A stretch of DNA of 64,000 nucleotides from Pedobacter kyonggii. GTDB lineage: Bacteria; Bacteroidota; Bacteroidia; Sphingobacteriales; Sphingobacteriaceae. A program made the position numbers and the translations under genes. This document shows, one piece after another, positions 53,006-61,766 of the stretch; positions within the stretch are counted from its first letter, which is position 1; the number at the start of each line of letters is the position of its first letter. Where the stretch lies: the NCBI RefSeq assembly GCF_004310665.1, contig NZ_SIXF01000026.1, positions 1-64,000 of the forward strand, in the 5' to 3' direction. The notes beneath the pieces were generated by a model. The model was not told the DNA's origin. It did not search any database and worked only from the letters and a program-made list of their open reading frames with translations.

Positions 53006-55987
53006 ATGCAAGGAAAAGGTTTTATTAAGTTTATAGCGATAGTATTGGCTATCGTTTGTGCGTACGCACTTTCTTTTACTTTGGTAGCATCCAAGGTAGA
53101 AAAAGACGCAAAAAACGCTGCGAAGGGTGATTTGGCCAAAGAAAAGGCTTACTTAGATTCGATGAGTGCCGTGAAAGTTTATCCTGTAGTTGGATTTACT
53201 TATCAAGAGGTAAAAGCGAAAGAGATTAATTTGGGTTTAGACTTAAAAGGCGGAATGAACGTAACGATGGAGATATCGTTAGCAGAGTTGGTAAAATCAT
53301 TAGCGGGCAACCCTACTGATGCTAACTTTAACAAAGCAGTTCAGAACGCACAGATCCAGTTAAATGCCGGTGGTAAAGATTACATCAAAATTTTTGTTGA
53401 TGAATTCGAAAAATTAAGCCCTGGAGTAAAACTTGCAGATTATTTTTCTAACCAGGATAACGCATCTCAGTTAAAACCTAGCGCAAGCAATGGCGATGTT
53501 GAATCTTTCTTGGAAAAAGAAGCTACTAGTGCTATCGATCGTTCATTTACAGTTTTACGTTCACGTATTGATGGTTTCGGTGTAGTTAGTCCGAACATGC
53601 AAAAACAAGAAGGTAGCAACCGTATCTTAATCGAAATGCCAGGTGTACAAGACAAAGAGCGTATTGCTAAACTTTTACAGGGTTCCGCAGAATTACAGTT
53701 CTGGCAGGTATACCAGGTACAAGAAGTTGCGCCATTATTAGAAAACATCAATAAAATTTTAGCGGCAACATTAAAAGCTGATGTGCCTGCAACTAAAGAT
53801 ACAACTACTGCTCCGGCTGCTGGTGGTAAATTAGCTGGGTTAGAAAAAGCTGCTGCTAAAGACACTACTGCTAAAGGAGGCAAACTTGCTGGTTTAGGTA
53901 AAAAAGATTCGAGCGCAGTTAAAGCTGAATTGATTAAATCTAACCCATTATATGCTGTTCTTAACCTTCCTATTTACCAAGGCGAAAACGGACAACAACA
54001 ATTAATGCCTGGTGCAGTTGTTGGCATGTCGTTACAAAAAGATACTGCAAAGGTTAATGCTTATTTAAAACTTCCAGAAGTTGCTGCATCTATTCCATCT
54101 ACGATGAAATTTATGTGGAGTGTTAAACCTAGAGAAGGTTCGAAAATTTTCGAACTATATGCTATTAAAGTGATTAGTGCTGATGGCAAACCAGATTTAG
54201 GTGGTGAGGCAATCAGCGATTCGCGTGCAGATTTTGATCAAAAAGGTAAACCAGAAGTAACCATGTACATGACCAGCGAAGGTTCTGCTAAATGGAAAAA
54301 AATTACTGCTGAAGCTGCTGCTGATCCAAACAACAAAAAATCTATTGCCATTGTATTAGATAACCAGGTTTATTCTGCTCCTACCGTACAGAACGAAATT
54401 GCTGGTGGTGTTTCATCAATCACTGGTAACTTTACTCAAGCAGATACTAAAGATTTATCTAACATCTTAAAAGCTGGTAAATTGCCTGCTCCCGCGCGTA
54501 TTGCAGGTAGCTACGTAGTTGGTCCAACTTTAGGCGCACAAGCTATTCACGATGGCTTAATCTCATTCGTAATTGCCTTTATCGTAATTTTAATCTTCAT
54601 GGCGTTGTATTATCACCGTGCAGGTTGGGTTGCTAACTTTGCATTGTTGATCAACTTATTCTTCATCATTGGTATCCTGGTATCACTTGGTGCAGTATTA
54701 ACCTTACCTGGTATTGCTGGTATCGTATTAACCATTGGTTTATCGGTAGATGCAAACATCCTTATTTTTGAGCGTGTACGTGAAGAGCTTGCGCATGGCA
54801 AGAACACCGCTACAGCAATTAAAGAAGGTTTTAAACATGCAATGCCATCAATTATCGACTCAAACGTTACCTTATTTATTTTAGGTGCTATCCTTTACGT
54901 TTTCGGTAGCGGCCCGGTTCAAGGTTTCGCAACTACATTATGTATCGGTATCCTTTCTTCATTATTTGCAGCTGTAGCCATTTCAAGAGTAGTTTTCGAA
55001 TCGTTATTAAACCGCAAAATCGATGTAAGTTTCGATAACAGCATTACCCGTAACGCATTTAAAAATATCAGTTTCGACTTCGTTGGCCGTCGTAAAATTT
55101 ATTATGTAATCTCTACCATCATTATTATTGCTGGTATTGGTATGTATTTCAAAAATGGCGGATTAAACTTAGGTGTAGATTTTAAAGGTGGTAGAACTTA
55201 TTTGGTTCACTTCGATAAAGCGGTTAACACTGAAGATTTAAAAGCTAAGTTAAACCCGGTTTTCGGTAACGAAACGCCTGAGGTTAAAACTGCAGGTGAA
55301 GATAGCCAGGTAAAAATCACTACTACTTTCCACATTGAAGATCAGGACATTAAAACTGATAAAGTTGTAGAAGATGCTTTAAACAAAGGTTTAGCGGGTT
55401 CTAAATATGAAATCGTAAGCTCGCAAAAAGTAACCCCGATTATCGCCAGCGATATCGTAAATGGTGCTTTCTACGCAGTATTGATCTCATGTTTATTCAT
55501 GTTTATCTATATTGTAGTACGTTTCAAAAAATGGCAGTATGGTTTAGGTGCGGTAATCGCATTATTCCATGATGTGTTAATGGTATTATCTTTCTACACT
55601 ATTTTGGATGGTATTATGCCATTCTCATTAGAAATCGGTCAGGATTTTATCGCGGCAATTTTAACGGTAATGGGTTACACCATGACAGAGACAGTTGTTG
55701 TATTCGACCGTATCCGCGAGAAATTAAAAGAATCTGGTAAAGAAGATTTACATGGCGAAGCGCGTAACAACTTAATCAATTTCGCGTTGAACAGTACATT
55801 AAGTCGTACCATCTTAACCTCATTAACCGTATTCTTCGTATTATTGGTAATCTTTATTTTCGGTGGCGATAGCATCCGCGGATTTATCTTCGCATTGTTA
55901 ATCGGCCGTATCATCGGTACATATTCATCATTATGTATCTCTACTCCTATCGTAATCGATTTGGGTAGTTCAGCCGAGAAAAAATAA
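53006..55987 (+). CDS. secDF: Fused protein translocase subunit SecDF
   Basis: A 993-residue inner-membrane protein joining SecD and SecF, which use the proton gradient to pull exported proteins from SecYEG. SecD: LGLDLKGGMNVTMEISLAEL (about 75-94), the periplasmic P1 region with SRIDGFGVVSPNMQKQEGSN, TM4-region IGLSVDANILIFERVREELA. SecF: LNLGVDFKGGRTYLVHFDKA (about 716-735) and MGYTMTETVVVFDRIREKLK. A Lys/Ala/Thr-rich low-complexity insert with two GGKLAGL units lies in SecD (about 268-310). Fusion is normal in Bacteroidota. A terminator follows. Confidence 0.96.
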   Translation: MQGKGFIKFIAIVLAIVCAYALSFTLVASKVEKDAKNAAKGDLAKEKAYLDSMSAVKVYPVVGFTYQEVKAKEINLGLDLKGGMNVTMEISLAELVKSLAGNPTDANFNKAVQNAQIQLNAGGKDYIKIFVDEFEKLSPGVKLADYFSNQDNASQLKPSASNGDVESFLEKEATSAIDRSFTVLRSRIDGFGVVSPNMQKQEGSNRILIEMPGVQDKERIAKLLQGSAELQFWQVYQVQEVAPLLENINKILAATLKADVPATKDTTTAPAAGGKLAGLEKAAAKDTTAKGGKLAGLGKKDSSAVKAELIKSNPLYAVLNLPIYQGENGQQQLMPGAVVGMSLQKDTAKVNAYLKLPEVAASIPSTMKFMWSVKPREGSKIFELYAIKVISADGKPDLGGEAISDSRADFDQKGKPEVTMYMTSEGSAKWKKITAEAAADPNNKKSIAIVLDNQVYSAPTVQNEIAGGVSSITGNFTQADTKDLSNILKAGKLPAPARIAGSYVVGPTLGAQAIHDGLISFVIAFIVILIFMALYYHRAGWVANFALLINLFFIIGILVSLGAVLTLPGIAGIVLTIGLSVDANILIFERVREELAHGKNTATAIKEGFKHAMPSIIDSNVTLFILGAILYVFGSGPVQGFATTLCIGILSSLFAAVAISRVVFESLLNRKIDVSFDNSITRNAFKNISFDFVGRRKIYYVISTIIIIAGIGMYFKNGGLNLGVDFKGGRTYLVHFDKAVNTEDLKAKLNPVFGNETPEVKTAGEDSQVKITTTFHIEDQDIKTDKVVEDALNKGLAGSKYEIVSSQKVTPIIASDIVNGAFYAVLISCLFMFIYIVVRFKKWQYGLGAVIALFHDVLMVLSFYTILDGIMPFSLEIGQDFIAAILTVMGYTMTETVVVFDRIREKLKESGKEDLHGEARNNLINFALNSTLSRTILTSLTVFFVLLVIFIFGGDSIRGFIFALLIGRIIGTYSSLCISTPIVIDLGSSAEKK

Positions 55988-56012
55988 GAGATTATTTTTC
56001 TTAAAATATATG

Positions 56013-56043
56013 AGCGCTCCGATTTATCGGGGCGCTTTTTTTG
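56013..56043 (+). terminator. Rho-independent terminator after secDF
   Basis: AGCGCTCCGA and TCGGGGCGCT form a 10-bp stem (one mismatch) with the loop TTTA, followed by a T-run, 26 bases after the stop codon. Confidence 0.85.
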
Positions 56044-56384
56044 TTTACGGCTTGCTGTCATGCTGAAGTACGAAGCATCTTTCACCTGTTGTGATGCTTA
56101 GGTATGAGATGAGTAATATTTCTTATTCTATCTTTTTTGAAAAGCAGTAACCCTGCTTCTTCGGTTCCGACAGCCCTGCTGTTCGTTTATCCCGATGAAG
56201 AATCGGGATGCTCACTTCCATCAGGTTTATTTAACCTCGGGCCGCAGCTTAAAACTTAAAAAACCCTCGTTCGTCATATCAACGTTATATATTCATTTTT
56301 AAGACAAAATAGCGGCCAAAACCTTATTCTCTAAACCTTTTGGCTATCTTTTTGTTACATTAATAATAGATAAAGCGATACAAA
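56044..56384. other. Gene-free spacer with two repeat elements
   Basis: A left arm of the GTCATGCTGAG family (GTCATGCTGAAGTACGAAGC, near 56056) and the variable-hairpin element at 56170-56228. The last 100 bases are the likely promoter region of the NADH dehydrogenase; no exact consensus was found. Confidence 0.55.
56170..56228 (+). repeat. Variable-hairpin element, copy 4
   Basis: Begins CAGCCCTGCTGTTCGTTT and ends CATCAGGTTTA with the centre ATCCCGATGAAGAATCGGGA, a perfect stem. Confidence 0.7.
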
Positions 56385-57719
56385 ATGGATTTACAACTTC
56401 CTAAAAGCGAATACCCTAGAGTAGTTATAGTTGGCGGTGGATTTGGAGGAATTGAGTTAGCTAAACGTTTAAAAAACAAACCCTTTCAGGTGGTCATGCT
56501 AGATAAACATAACTACCATACTTTTCAACCCTTACTTTACCAGGTAGCTACAGGAGGCTTAGAAGCCGATTCGATCGCTTTCCCCCTAAGAAAGATTTTT
56601 AAAGGTCAAAAAAACCTGATTTTTCGCGTAACCAAGGTTACTGAAGTTAACGCAGCTGAAAACTGTTTACAAACAGATATCGGCAGAATTAATTACGATT
56701 ATCTTGTTATTGCTACAGGTTCTACCAGTAACTTCTTTGGCAATAAAGAAATTGAGGCTAACTCTATGCCAATGAAATCCATCCCAGAGGCGCTGGATTT
56801 AAGAAGTTTGATTTTACAGAACTTCGAAAAATCGCTGATCGAAAAAGATTTAGATAAAAAGAGCGCATTATTAAACTTTGTTGTAGTTGGTGGTGGTCCT
56901 ACAGGGGTTGAAACCTCTGGTGCTATTGCAGAGCTTAAAAAACACGTTATTCCGAACGATTATCCTGAAATGGATTTTAGCAAGGTAAACATTTACCTTA
57001 TAGAAAATTCGCCTGAATTATTAGGTGTAATGTCGCCACAGGCGCAGAAAAAAGCGAAAGATTTCCTTACTGATATGGGCGTTCAGATCATGAACGAAAC
57101 GAGGGTAATGGGTTACGACGGACATACCCTTACCTTGCAGGATAAAGCACCAATTTTAAGTTCTACCGTAATTTGGAGTGCTGGTGTTAAGGGCGAAGTT
57201 TTAGGTGGTTTAGACAAGGCAGAAATTGTTCGTGGCGGCCGATTGAAAACTGATACGCAGAATTTAGTGATAGGTTATCAAAATGTTTATGCCATTGGTG
57301 ATGTGGCCGCTATTATTGATGAAGAAACACCAAACGGTCACCCAGGGGTTGCACCTGCCGCCATACAACAAGGGCACCATCTGGCCAAAAACCTGATCAA
57401 CATTAAAGAAAATAAACCTTTAGAGAAATTTAAATACTTCGATAAAGGCTCAATGGCTACAGTAGGTAGAAACAAAGCCGTTGTAGATATGGGAAAAATC
57501 CGCTTTCAAGGCGTTTTTGCATGGTTTACCTGGATGTTTGTACACTTAATGACTTTGGTAGGTTTCAGAAACAAGATTATTGTTTTTGTAAATTGGGTTT
57601 GGAGTTATTTCAGCTACGACAGAGGAACCCGTTTAATTATCAGAACCTTTGCAAAAGACCGTAGCGTTGATTACCGGGATGAAGCACCAACATTAAAAGA
57701 AGAAGTTAAGGCATCTTAG
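56385..57719 (+). CDS. Type II NADH dehydrogenase-like NAD(P)/FAD oxidoreductase
   Basis: A 444-residue NDH-2-family flavoprotein passing electrons from NADH to quinone without pumping. The FAD Rossmann motif is VVIVGGGFGGIELAKRLKNK (about 10-29), the NADH one VVVGGGPTGVETSGAIAELK (about 166-185), and TVIWSAGVKGEVLGG and NVYAIGDVAAIIDEETPNGH are the conserved blocks. A hydrophobic C-terminal segment (MFVHLMTLVGFRNKIIVFVN, about 385-404) is the membrane anchor. The stop codon lies in the first unit of a 7-base tandem repeat. Confidence 0.9.
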   Translation: MDLQLPKSEYPRVVIVGGGFGGIELAKRLKNKPFQVVMLDKHNYHTFQPLLYQVATGGLEADSIAFPLRKIFKGQKNLIFRVTKVTEVNAAENCLQTDIGRINYDYLVIATGSTSNFFGNKEIEANSMPMKSIPEALDLRSLILQNFEKSLIEKDLDKKSALLNFVVVGGGPTGVETSGAIAELKKHVIPNDYPEMDFSKVNIYLIENSPELLGVMSPQAQKKAKDFLTDMGVQIMNETRVMGYDGHTLTLQDKAPILSSTVIWSAGVKGEVLGGLDKAEIVRGGRLKTDTQNLVIGYQNVYAIGDVAAIIDEETPNGHPGVAPAAIQQGHHLAKNLINIKENKPLEKFKYFDKGSMATVGRNKAVVDMGKIRFQGVFAWFTWMFVHLMTLVGFRNKIIVFVNWVWSYFSYDRGTRLIIRTFAKDRSVDYRDEAPTLKEEVKAS

Positions 57720-57753
57720 TCTTTAGTCTTTAGTCTTTAGTCTTTAGTCTTTA
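57714..57753. repeat. CTTTAGT heptamer tandem repeat overlapping the NDH stop
   Basis: Four exact CTTTAGT units and partial ones on both sides follow the last codons of the oxidoreductase; the TAG stop is part of the first unit. The spacer then contains TTCTTTGCGAAAAACTTTGC and GCGGTTAAA, a piece of the tandem family at 10145. Confidence 0.85.
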
Positions 57754-57839
57754 AGGTAACTTTGACGATAAAAAATTTGTTTCCTTTTTCTTCTTTTCTT
57801 TGCGAAAAACTTTGCGCATTTTGCGGTTAAACCAAAAAT

Positions 57840-58700
57840 ATGAGCCAAAAAAACTTCAAATTAGTAGAATGTCCACGCGATGCGATGCAAGGACTACACG
57901 ATTTTGTTCCAACTGAACTTAAGGCCGAATATTTAAACCTATTGCTGCAGGTTGGTTTTGATACACTCGATTTTGGAAGTTTTGTGTCACCTAAAGCCAT
58001 TCCACAAATGGCCGATACAGCCCAAGTTTTAGCACAATTGGATTTGAGCAACACGGCAACTAAACTCTTGGCTATTGTAGCCAATTTAAAAGGAGTAGAG
58101 AACGCTATAAAGCATGAGGCAGTCGATTACCTTGGTTTCCCTTTTTCGATCTCAGAAACGTTCCAACAGCGTAATACCAATTCAAGCATCGCACAATCAT
58201 TAAACACGGTTGAGGAAATGCTTTCTTTATGCGTAAAAAACAACAAGAAAGCGGTTGTTTACTTATCGATGGGTTTTGGAAATCCTTATGGCGACGAATG
58301 GAATTATGAAATTGTAGAAAAATGGGCTGATGTACTGGTGAGTAAAGGTGTAGAGATTTTATCGTTAGCTGATACTGTAGGTGTTTCCACACCAGAAAAG
58401 ATAGAAAGCATATTACCTAAACTTATTTCGAGGTTTAACCATACAGAGATCGGCATCCATCTGCACTCTACCCCTGCCGAAAGACTCGAAAAGATAGCCG
58501 CTGCTTATCATTCGGGAGTAAAACGCATTGATTCGGCTTTAAAAGGCTTTGGTGGCTGCCCCATGGCTGCAGATGACCTCACAGGTAATATTGCTACCGA
58601 AGATGTAATTGGCTATTTGAATGCTAAGGGAGAAAATCTCAACCTTGATATGGATAAATGGAACGAGGCAATGGCTTTGTCAGGGAAGATATTTGGATAG
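57840..58700 (+). CDS. Hydroxymethylglutaryl-CoA lyase
   Basis: A 286-residue TIM-barrel enzyme of the HMGL/isopropylmalate synthase family that splits HMG-CoA into acetoacetate and acetyl-CoA in leucine breakdown. The N-terminal VECPRDAMQGLHDF corresponds to the usual VGPRDGLQ with the catalytic Arg and Asp. HLHSTPAERLEKIAAAYHSG carries the metal-binding His pair, and ALKGFGGCPMAADDLTGN contains the active-site Cys signature. The EVG-to-EC change at the start is worth noting. No other leucine genes are adjacent. Confidence 0.87.
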   Translation: MSQKNFKLVECPRDAMQGLHDFVPTELKAEYLNLLLQVGFDTLDFGSFVSPKAIPQMADTAQVLAQLDLSNTATKLLAIVANLKGVENAIKHEAVDYLGFPFSISETFQQRNTNSSIAQSLNTVEEMLSLCVKNNKKAVVYLSMGFGNPYGDEWNYEIVEKWADVLVSKGVEILSLADTVGVSTPEKIESILPKLISRFNHTEIGIHLHSTPAERLEKIAAAYHSGVKRIDSALKGFGGCPMAADDLTGNIATEDVIGYLNAKGENLNLDMDKWNEAMALSGKIFG

Positions 58701-58713
58701 TTTTGTTGTGAGT

Positions 58714-58828
58714 GATCGTCATTGCGAGGCACGAAGCAATCCTACTACTATAGGTGGGAATTTAAACCACTAAATTACCCCCATGCCTAGCGATCGCTTT
58801 AAGATTGCTTCGTTCCTCGCAATGACGG
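58714..58828. repeat. CGTCATTGCGAG palindromic repeat flanking GIY-YIG gene, copy A
   Basis: A 115-bp element: arms GATCGTCATTGCGAGGCACG... and ...TTCCTCGCAATGACGG with inner GAAGCAATC / GATTGCTTC. The central part (CTACTACTATAGGTGGGAAT, TTAAACCACTAAATTACCCC) is shared with copy B. It ends four bases before the minus-strand gene stop. Confidence 0.85.
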
Positions 58829-58831
58829 AAT

Positions 58832-59128
58832 CTACGAATCCAATTCATCATATAAATCAACCCAATTTGGATTCTCTGAAGCAACTAAATCTATTTTCTG
58901 TTGGCGGCTTCCACGTTTAATTCTCTTTTCTTCATCAATGGCTTCTTCGATATTTGGAAAGAATGTGTAATAAACTAGCTTATAGCATTTATATTTTGAA
59001 GTAAAGCTTTTTGGAAATTCATTGTTTTTATGTTGCCAAACCCTACCCTGTAAGTCTGAAGTTACTCCAGTATAAAAAACAGTGTTAAAAGAATTTGCCA
59101 TGATATAAACGCATCCTCCTCTTTCCAT
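58832..59128 (-). CDS. GIY-YIG nuclease family protein
   Basis: A 98-residue single-domain GIY-YIG endonuclease-fold protein. The first strand is CVYIMANSFNTVFYTGVTSD (residues 6-25; VYI and YTG are the family triads), followed by catalytic-helix residues LQGRVWQHKN (Arg, His) and YYTFFPNIEEAIDEEKRIKR with the metal-binding Glu, then GSRQQKIDLVASENPNWVDL. No DNA-binding or extra domains are attached. It sits exactly between two 97%-identical palindromic repeats, which suggests a mobile unit. The target of cleavage is unknown. Confidence 0.88.
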   Translation of the reverse strand: MERGGCVYIMANSFNTVFYTGVTSDLQGRVWQHKNNEFPKSFTSKYKCYKLVYYTFFPNIEEAIDEEKRIKRGSRQQKIDLVASENPNWVDLYDELDS

Positions 59129-59159
59129 TATAGTTTAGTTAGTAATTTGGTAATTGTTA

Positions 59160-59273
59160 GATCGTCATTGTGAGGCACGAAGCAATCCTACTACTATGGG
59201 TGGGAATTTAAACCACTAAATTACCCTATGCCTAGCGATCGCTTTAAGATTGCTTCGTACCTCGCAATGACGG
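59160..59273. repeat. CGTCATTGCGAG palindromic repeat flanking GIY-YIG gene, copy B
   Basis: A 114-bp copy, differing from copy A at about four positions over its whole length. It starts 31 bases upstream of the GIY-YIG start codon in the same orientation. Confidence 0.85.
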
Positions 59274-59323
59274 TTTTTCGTTGAATGCGCTATGCTTTCC
59301 TGTGTTTCTTTGGCAAATTGTCC

Positions 59324-59746
59324 CTAAACTTTTTTCACCATTTTAAAGTGTTGTATCCCAGCCTCCTCAAATTGCTCTCCCTCTGCTACAAAACCAAATT
59401 TAGCATACAAACTCATGGCATCTAACTGCGAGTTCAGGTAAATATAATGCGCATCTTCTGGCAAATCAGATAAAGCCTCGGCAATTAACGCACGGCCAAC
59501 ACCCTGCCCTCTAAAATCTTTTAAAACTGCGAAACGTTCCAGCTTATAACCATTATCCGTTTTACGCCACCTGCAGGCACCGCAAGGCTGGCCGTTATTG
59601 GTTGCCAGAAAATGTATAGAATCATCTTCATGCTCCCATTCCAATTCTGGTGGGCAATTCTGTTCGTCTACAAATACAATCTTACGGATCGCAAATACTT
59701 TATCTAAATCTTCGGGATGGTTAACTTTTTGAACGTGCAGACTCAT
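59324..59746 (-). CDS. GNAT-family N-acetyltransferase
   Basis: A 140-residue acetyl-CoA-dependent transferase of the ElaA/YitH-like group. FVDEQNCPPELEWEHEDDSI (about 26-45), CRWRKTDNGYKLERFAVLKD and FRGQGVGRALIAEALSDLPE (the Q-x-x-G-x-G/A acetyl-CoA loop, about 79-98), then the usual YLNSQLDAMSLYAKFGFVAE at the end. The acceptor is unknown. It overlaps the upstream iron-permease-like gene by 26 bases, which implies coupling. Confidence 0.87.
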   Translation of the reverse strand: MSLHVQKVNHPEDLDKVFAIRKIVFVDEQNCPPELEWEHEDDSIHFLATNNGQPCGACRWRKTDNGYKLERFAVLKDFRGQGVGRALIAEALSDLPEDAHYIYLNSQLDAMSLYAKFGFVAEGEQFEEAGIQHFKMVKKV

Positions 59747-60227
59747 TATCGTGGTGTTTAAAGTGTTTATTCGATTTTAATTTCGATTCATTTAGCTCTT
59801 TCGCTACATCTATCGAATGTGAACAATGAATATCGGCCTCTTTTTTGGCAAGTGTGGCAATCGCAACGTAAAATTTATGTAACTGATCCAGTTCTTTTTC
59901 ACTCAAATCTTCTATATCAACCATCCGGTTACTTGCACCCTGCTGCGCGGCAATCAATTCATTCAATTTTAACTGAATGGCCTTACCATCTTTATTCTGT
60001 GCCTTTTGGATTAAAAAAACCATCAAAAAGGTGATAATTGTTGTGCCTGTGTTTATTACCAATTGCCAGGTTTCAGAATAATCGAAAAGTGGGCCTGTAA
60101 CCGCCCAAATAACTACGATGGCCGTTGCCGCTATAAATGCAACAGAGCTACCCGTAAATTTGGTTGCCACATTGGCAAATTTCTCAAAAAAATTATTTCT
60201 TTTGGTATCGTTCTTAGATTTTGCCAT
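59721..60227 (-). CDS. Low-affinity iron permease-family protein
   Basis: A 168-residue membrane protein with two or three TM helices (about 30-50 and 60-80) of the Fet4-like 'low affinity iron permease' family. NNFFEKFANVATKFTGSSVA and FLMVFLIQKAQNKDGKAIQL are the recognised blocks, and the C-terminal half is a helical cytoplasmic part with HFKHHDNE. Iron transport has not been shown for the bacterial members. The start at MAKSKNDTKRNN is chosen since the 16 codons upstream are not family-like. Confidence 0.75.
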   Translation of the reverse strand: MAKSKNDTKRNNFFEKFANVATKFTGSSVAFIAATAIVVIWAVTGPLFDYSETWQLVINTGTTIITFLMVFLIQKAQNKDGKAIQLKLNELIAAQQGASNRMVDIEDLSEKELDQLHKFYVAIATLAKKEADIHCSHSIDVAKELNESKLKSNKHFKHHDNESARSKS

Positions 60228-60264
60228 TACAATTTGTTTGCTTAAATATAACCATAAAACAAAC

Positions 60265-60300
60265 AAAAGCGCCATAAGTTTTTAAACCCATGGCGCTTTT
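60265..60300 (-). terminator. Rho-independent terminator after the aldolase gene
   Basis: On the minus strand AAAAGCGCCAT pairs with ATGGCGCTTTT around a 14-base loop, followed by GTTTGTTTT. It lies about 75 bases past the aldolase stop. Confidence 0.8.
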
Positions 60301-60374
60301 GTTTCAATTGAAAGGCTGGAAAGTTGAAAGGTTTCAGTGTTACAACATTACAACTTTATACCCCTTGCAACTCC

Positions 60375-61454
60375 TTATAACTTATCGTTAACGTTGATGC
60401 AGTTTAGATCTTCGAAAGCAGTAGTTAAACGTTTCACAAAAGTTTCTTCACCTTTACGCAACCAAACGCGTGGATCGTAATATTTTTTATTTGGTTTATC
60501 ATCGCCATCAGGATTACCAATCTGACCTTGAAGATAAGCTTCATTCTTTTTGTAATATTCTAAAATACCTTCCCAAAACGCCCATTGCATATCAGTATCG
60601 ATATTCATTTTAATTGCACCATAAGAAATAGCTTCTCTGATTTCTTCCTGAGTAGAACCAGAACCACCATGGAATACGAAGTTGATTGGTTTCTCTGCAG
60701 TTAAGCTGAATTTTTCTTTGATAAAATCCTGAGAATTTTTCAAAATTACCGGTTGCAATTTTACGTTACCTGGCTTATAAACACCGTGTACATTACCAAA
60801 AGCAGCAGCAACTGTAAAACGAGGAGAAACTTTACTTAATTCTTCGTAAGCATAAGCCACTTCGCTAGGTTGAGTATATAATTTAGAGCTATCTACATCG
60901 CTATTGTCAACACCATCTTCTTCACCACCTGTAACACCAAGTTCGATTTCGATAGTCATGTTCATTTTAGCCATGCGTGCTAAGTATTTAGCAGAAATTT
61001 CCATGTTTTCTTCAATCGACTCTTCCGATAAATCCAACATATGTGATGAAAACAAAGGTTTTCCAGTTTCAGCGAAGAATTTTTCGCCGTGGTCTAAAAG
61101 TCCATCAATCCAAGGCAATAATTTTTTAGCGGCGTGGTCGGTATGTAAAACCACAGCAACACCATAATGCTCTGCCAATAAATGTACATGTTTAGCTGCC
61201 GATACAGCACCTAAAATACATGCTTGCAATTTCTCATTATCTAAAGATTTGCCTGCATAAAACTGTGCACCTCCATTAGATAGTTGAATCATAACAGGCG
61301 AATTTACTGCCTTAGCAGTTTCCAATACCGCATTAACCGTATTTGTACCGGTTACGTTAACTGCTGGTAAAGCAAACTGATGTTTTTTAGCCTGCTCAAA
61401 CAATTCTTGAACGGCATCTCCGTAAATTACGCCTTTGTAGCCTTTTAAACTCAT
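60375..61454 (-). CDS. fbaA: Class II fructose-bisphosphate aldolase
   Basis: A 359-residue zinc-dependent aldolase of glycolysis/gluconeogenesis, the same length as E. coli FbaA. Zinc and catalytic sites: VVLHTDHAAKKLLPWIDGLL (Asp/His, about 107-126), MTIEIELGVTGGEEDGVDNS (about 173-192), FGNVHGVYKPGNVKL (His) and FVFHGGSGSTQEEIREAISY (His, about 270-289). It is divergent from accD with a 310-base spacer containing a direct repeat and has its own terminator. Confidence 0.96.
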   Translation of the reverse strand: MSLKGYKGVIYGDAVQELFEQAKKHQFALPAVNVTGTNTVNAVLETAKAVNSPVMIQLSNGGAQFYAGKSLDNEKLQACILGAVSAAKHVHLLAEHYGVAVVLHTDHAAKKLLPWIDGLLDHGEKFFAETGKPLFSSHMLDLSEESIEENMEISAKYLARMAKMNMTIEIELGVTGGEEDGVDNSDVDSSKLYTQPSEVAYAYEELSKVSPRFTVAAAFGNVHGVYKPGNVKLQPVILKNSQDFIKEKFSLTAEKPINFVFHGGSGSTQEEIREAISYGAIKMNIDTDMQWAFWEGILEYYKKNEAYLQGQIGNPDGDDKPNKKYYDPRVWLRKGEETFVKRLTTAFEDLNCINVNDKL

Positions 61455-61766
61455 TTCTTGTTAATTTTATTAAGTCCGAAGTTATAAAAAAAAATAACAT
61501 TCCAAGCTTTTCTAACAACAGAATTATTTGCCTAACAGCAAAATAAGGCCTATTTAGTGTAAAAAACACGTTATCCTTAGTGTAAAAAAGACACACTTAA
61601 GTAGCAGTTAACAGTAGCCCGAGCCGAGTTTTCAATTACCTATCTAATGCTTGCATTATTGCCAATCGACTATTAACCAACTCACCATTGACTATTTTTA
61701 CATCTAATAAGGGGCGACTTTATTTTATTTTTCGTTTCTTTGCAATCCAATTCTTCAAAAAATTAT
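61455..61766. promoter_or_regulatory. Divergent fbaA/accD control region with 13-base direct repeat
   Basis: TTAGTGTAAAAAA occurs twice, at 61554-61566 and 61577-61589, 23 bases apart, followed in each case by a CAC/GAC-type end. This spacing is about two helical turns and suits cooperative binding of a regulator. The rest is AT-rich and carries the promoters, but no complete consensus was found. Confidence 0.5.

Noticed and set aside
58714-59273. Composite transposon around the GIY-YIG gene
   Set aside because: The flanking repeats contain no transposase or IS-type ends and no target duplication is visible; the unit is described as repeat-associated instead.
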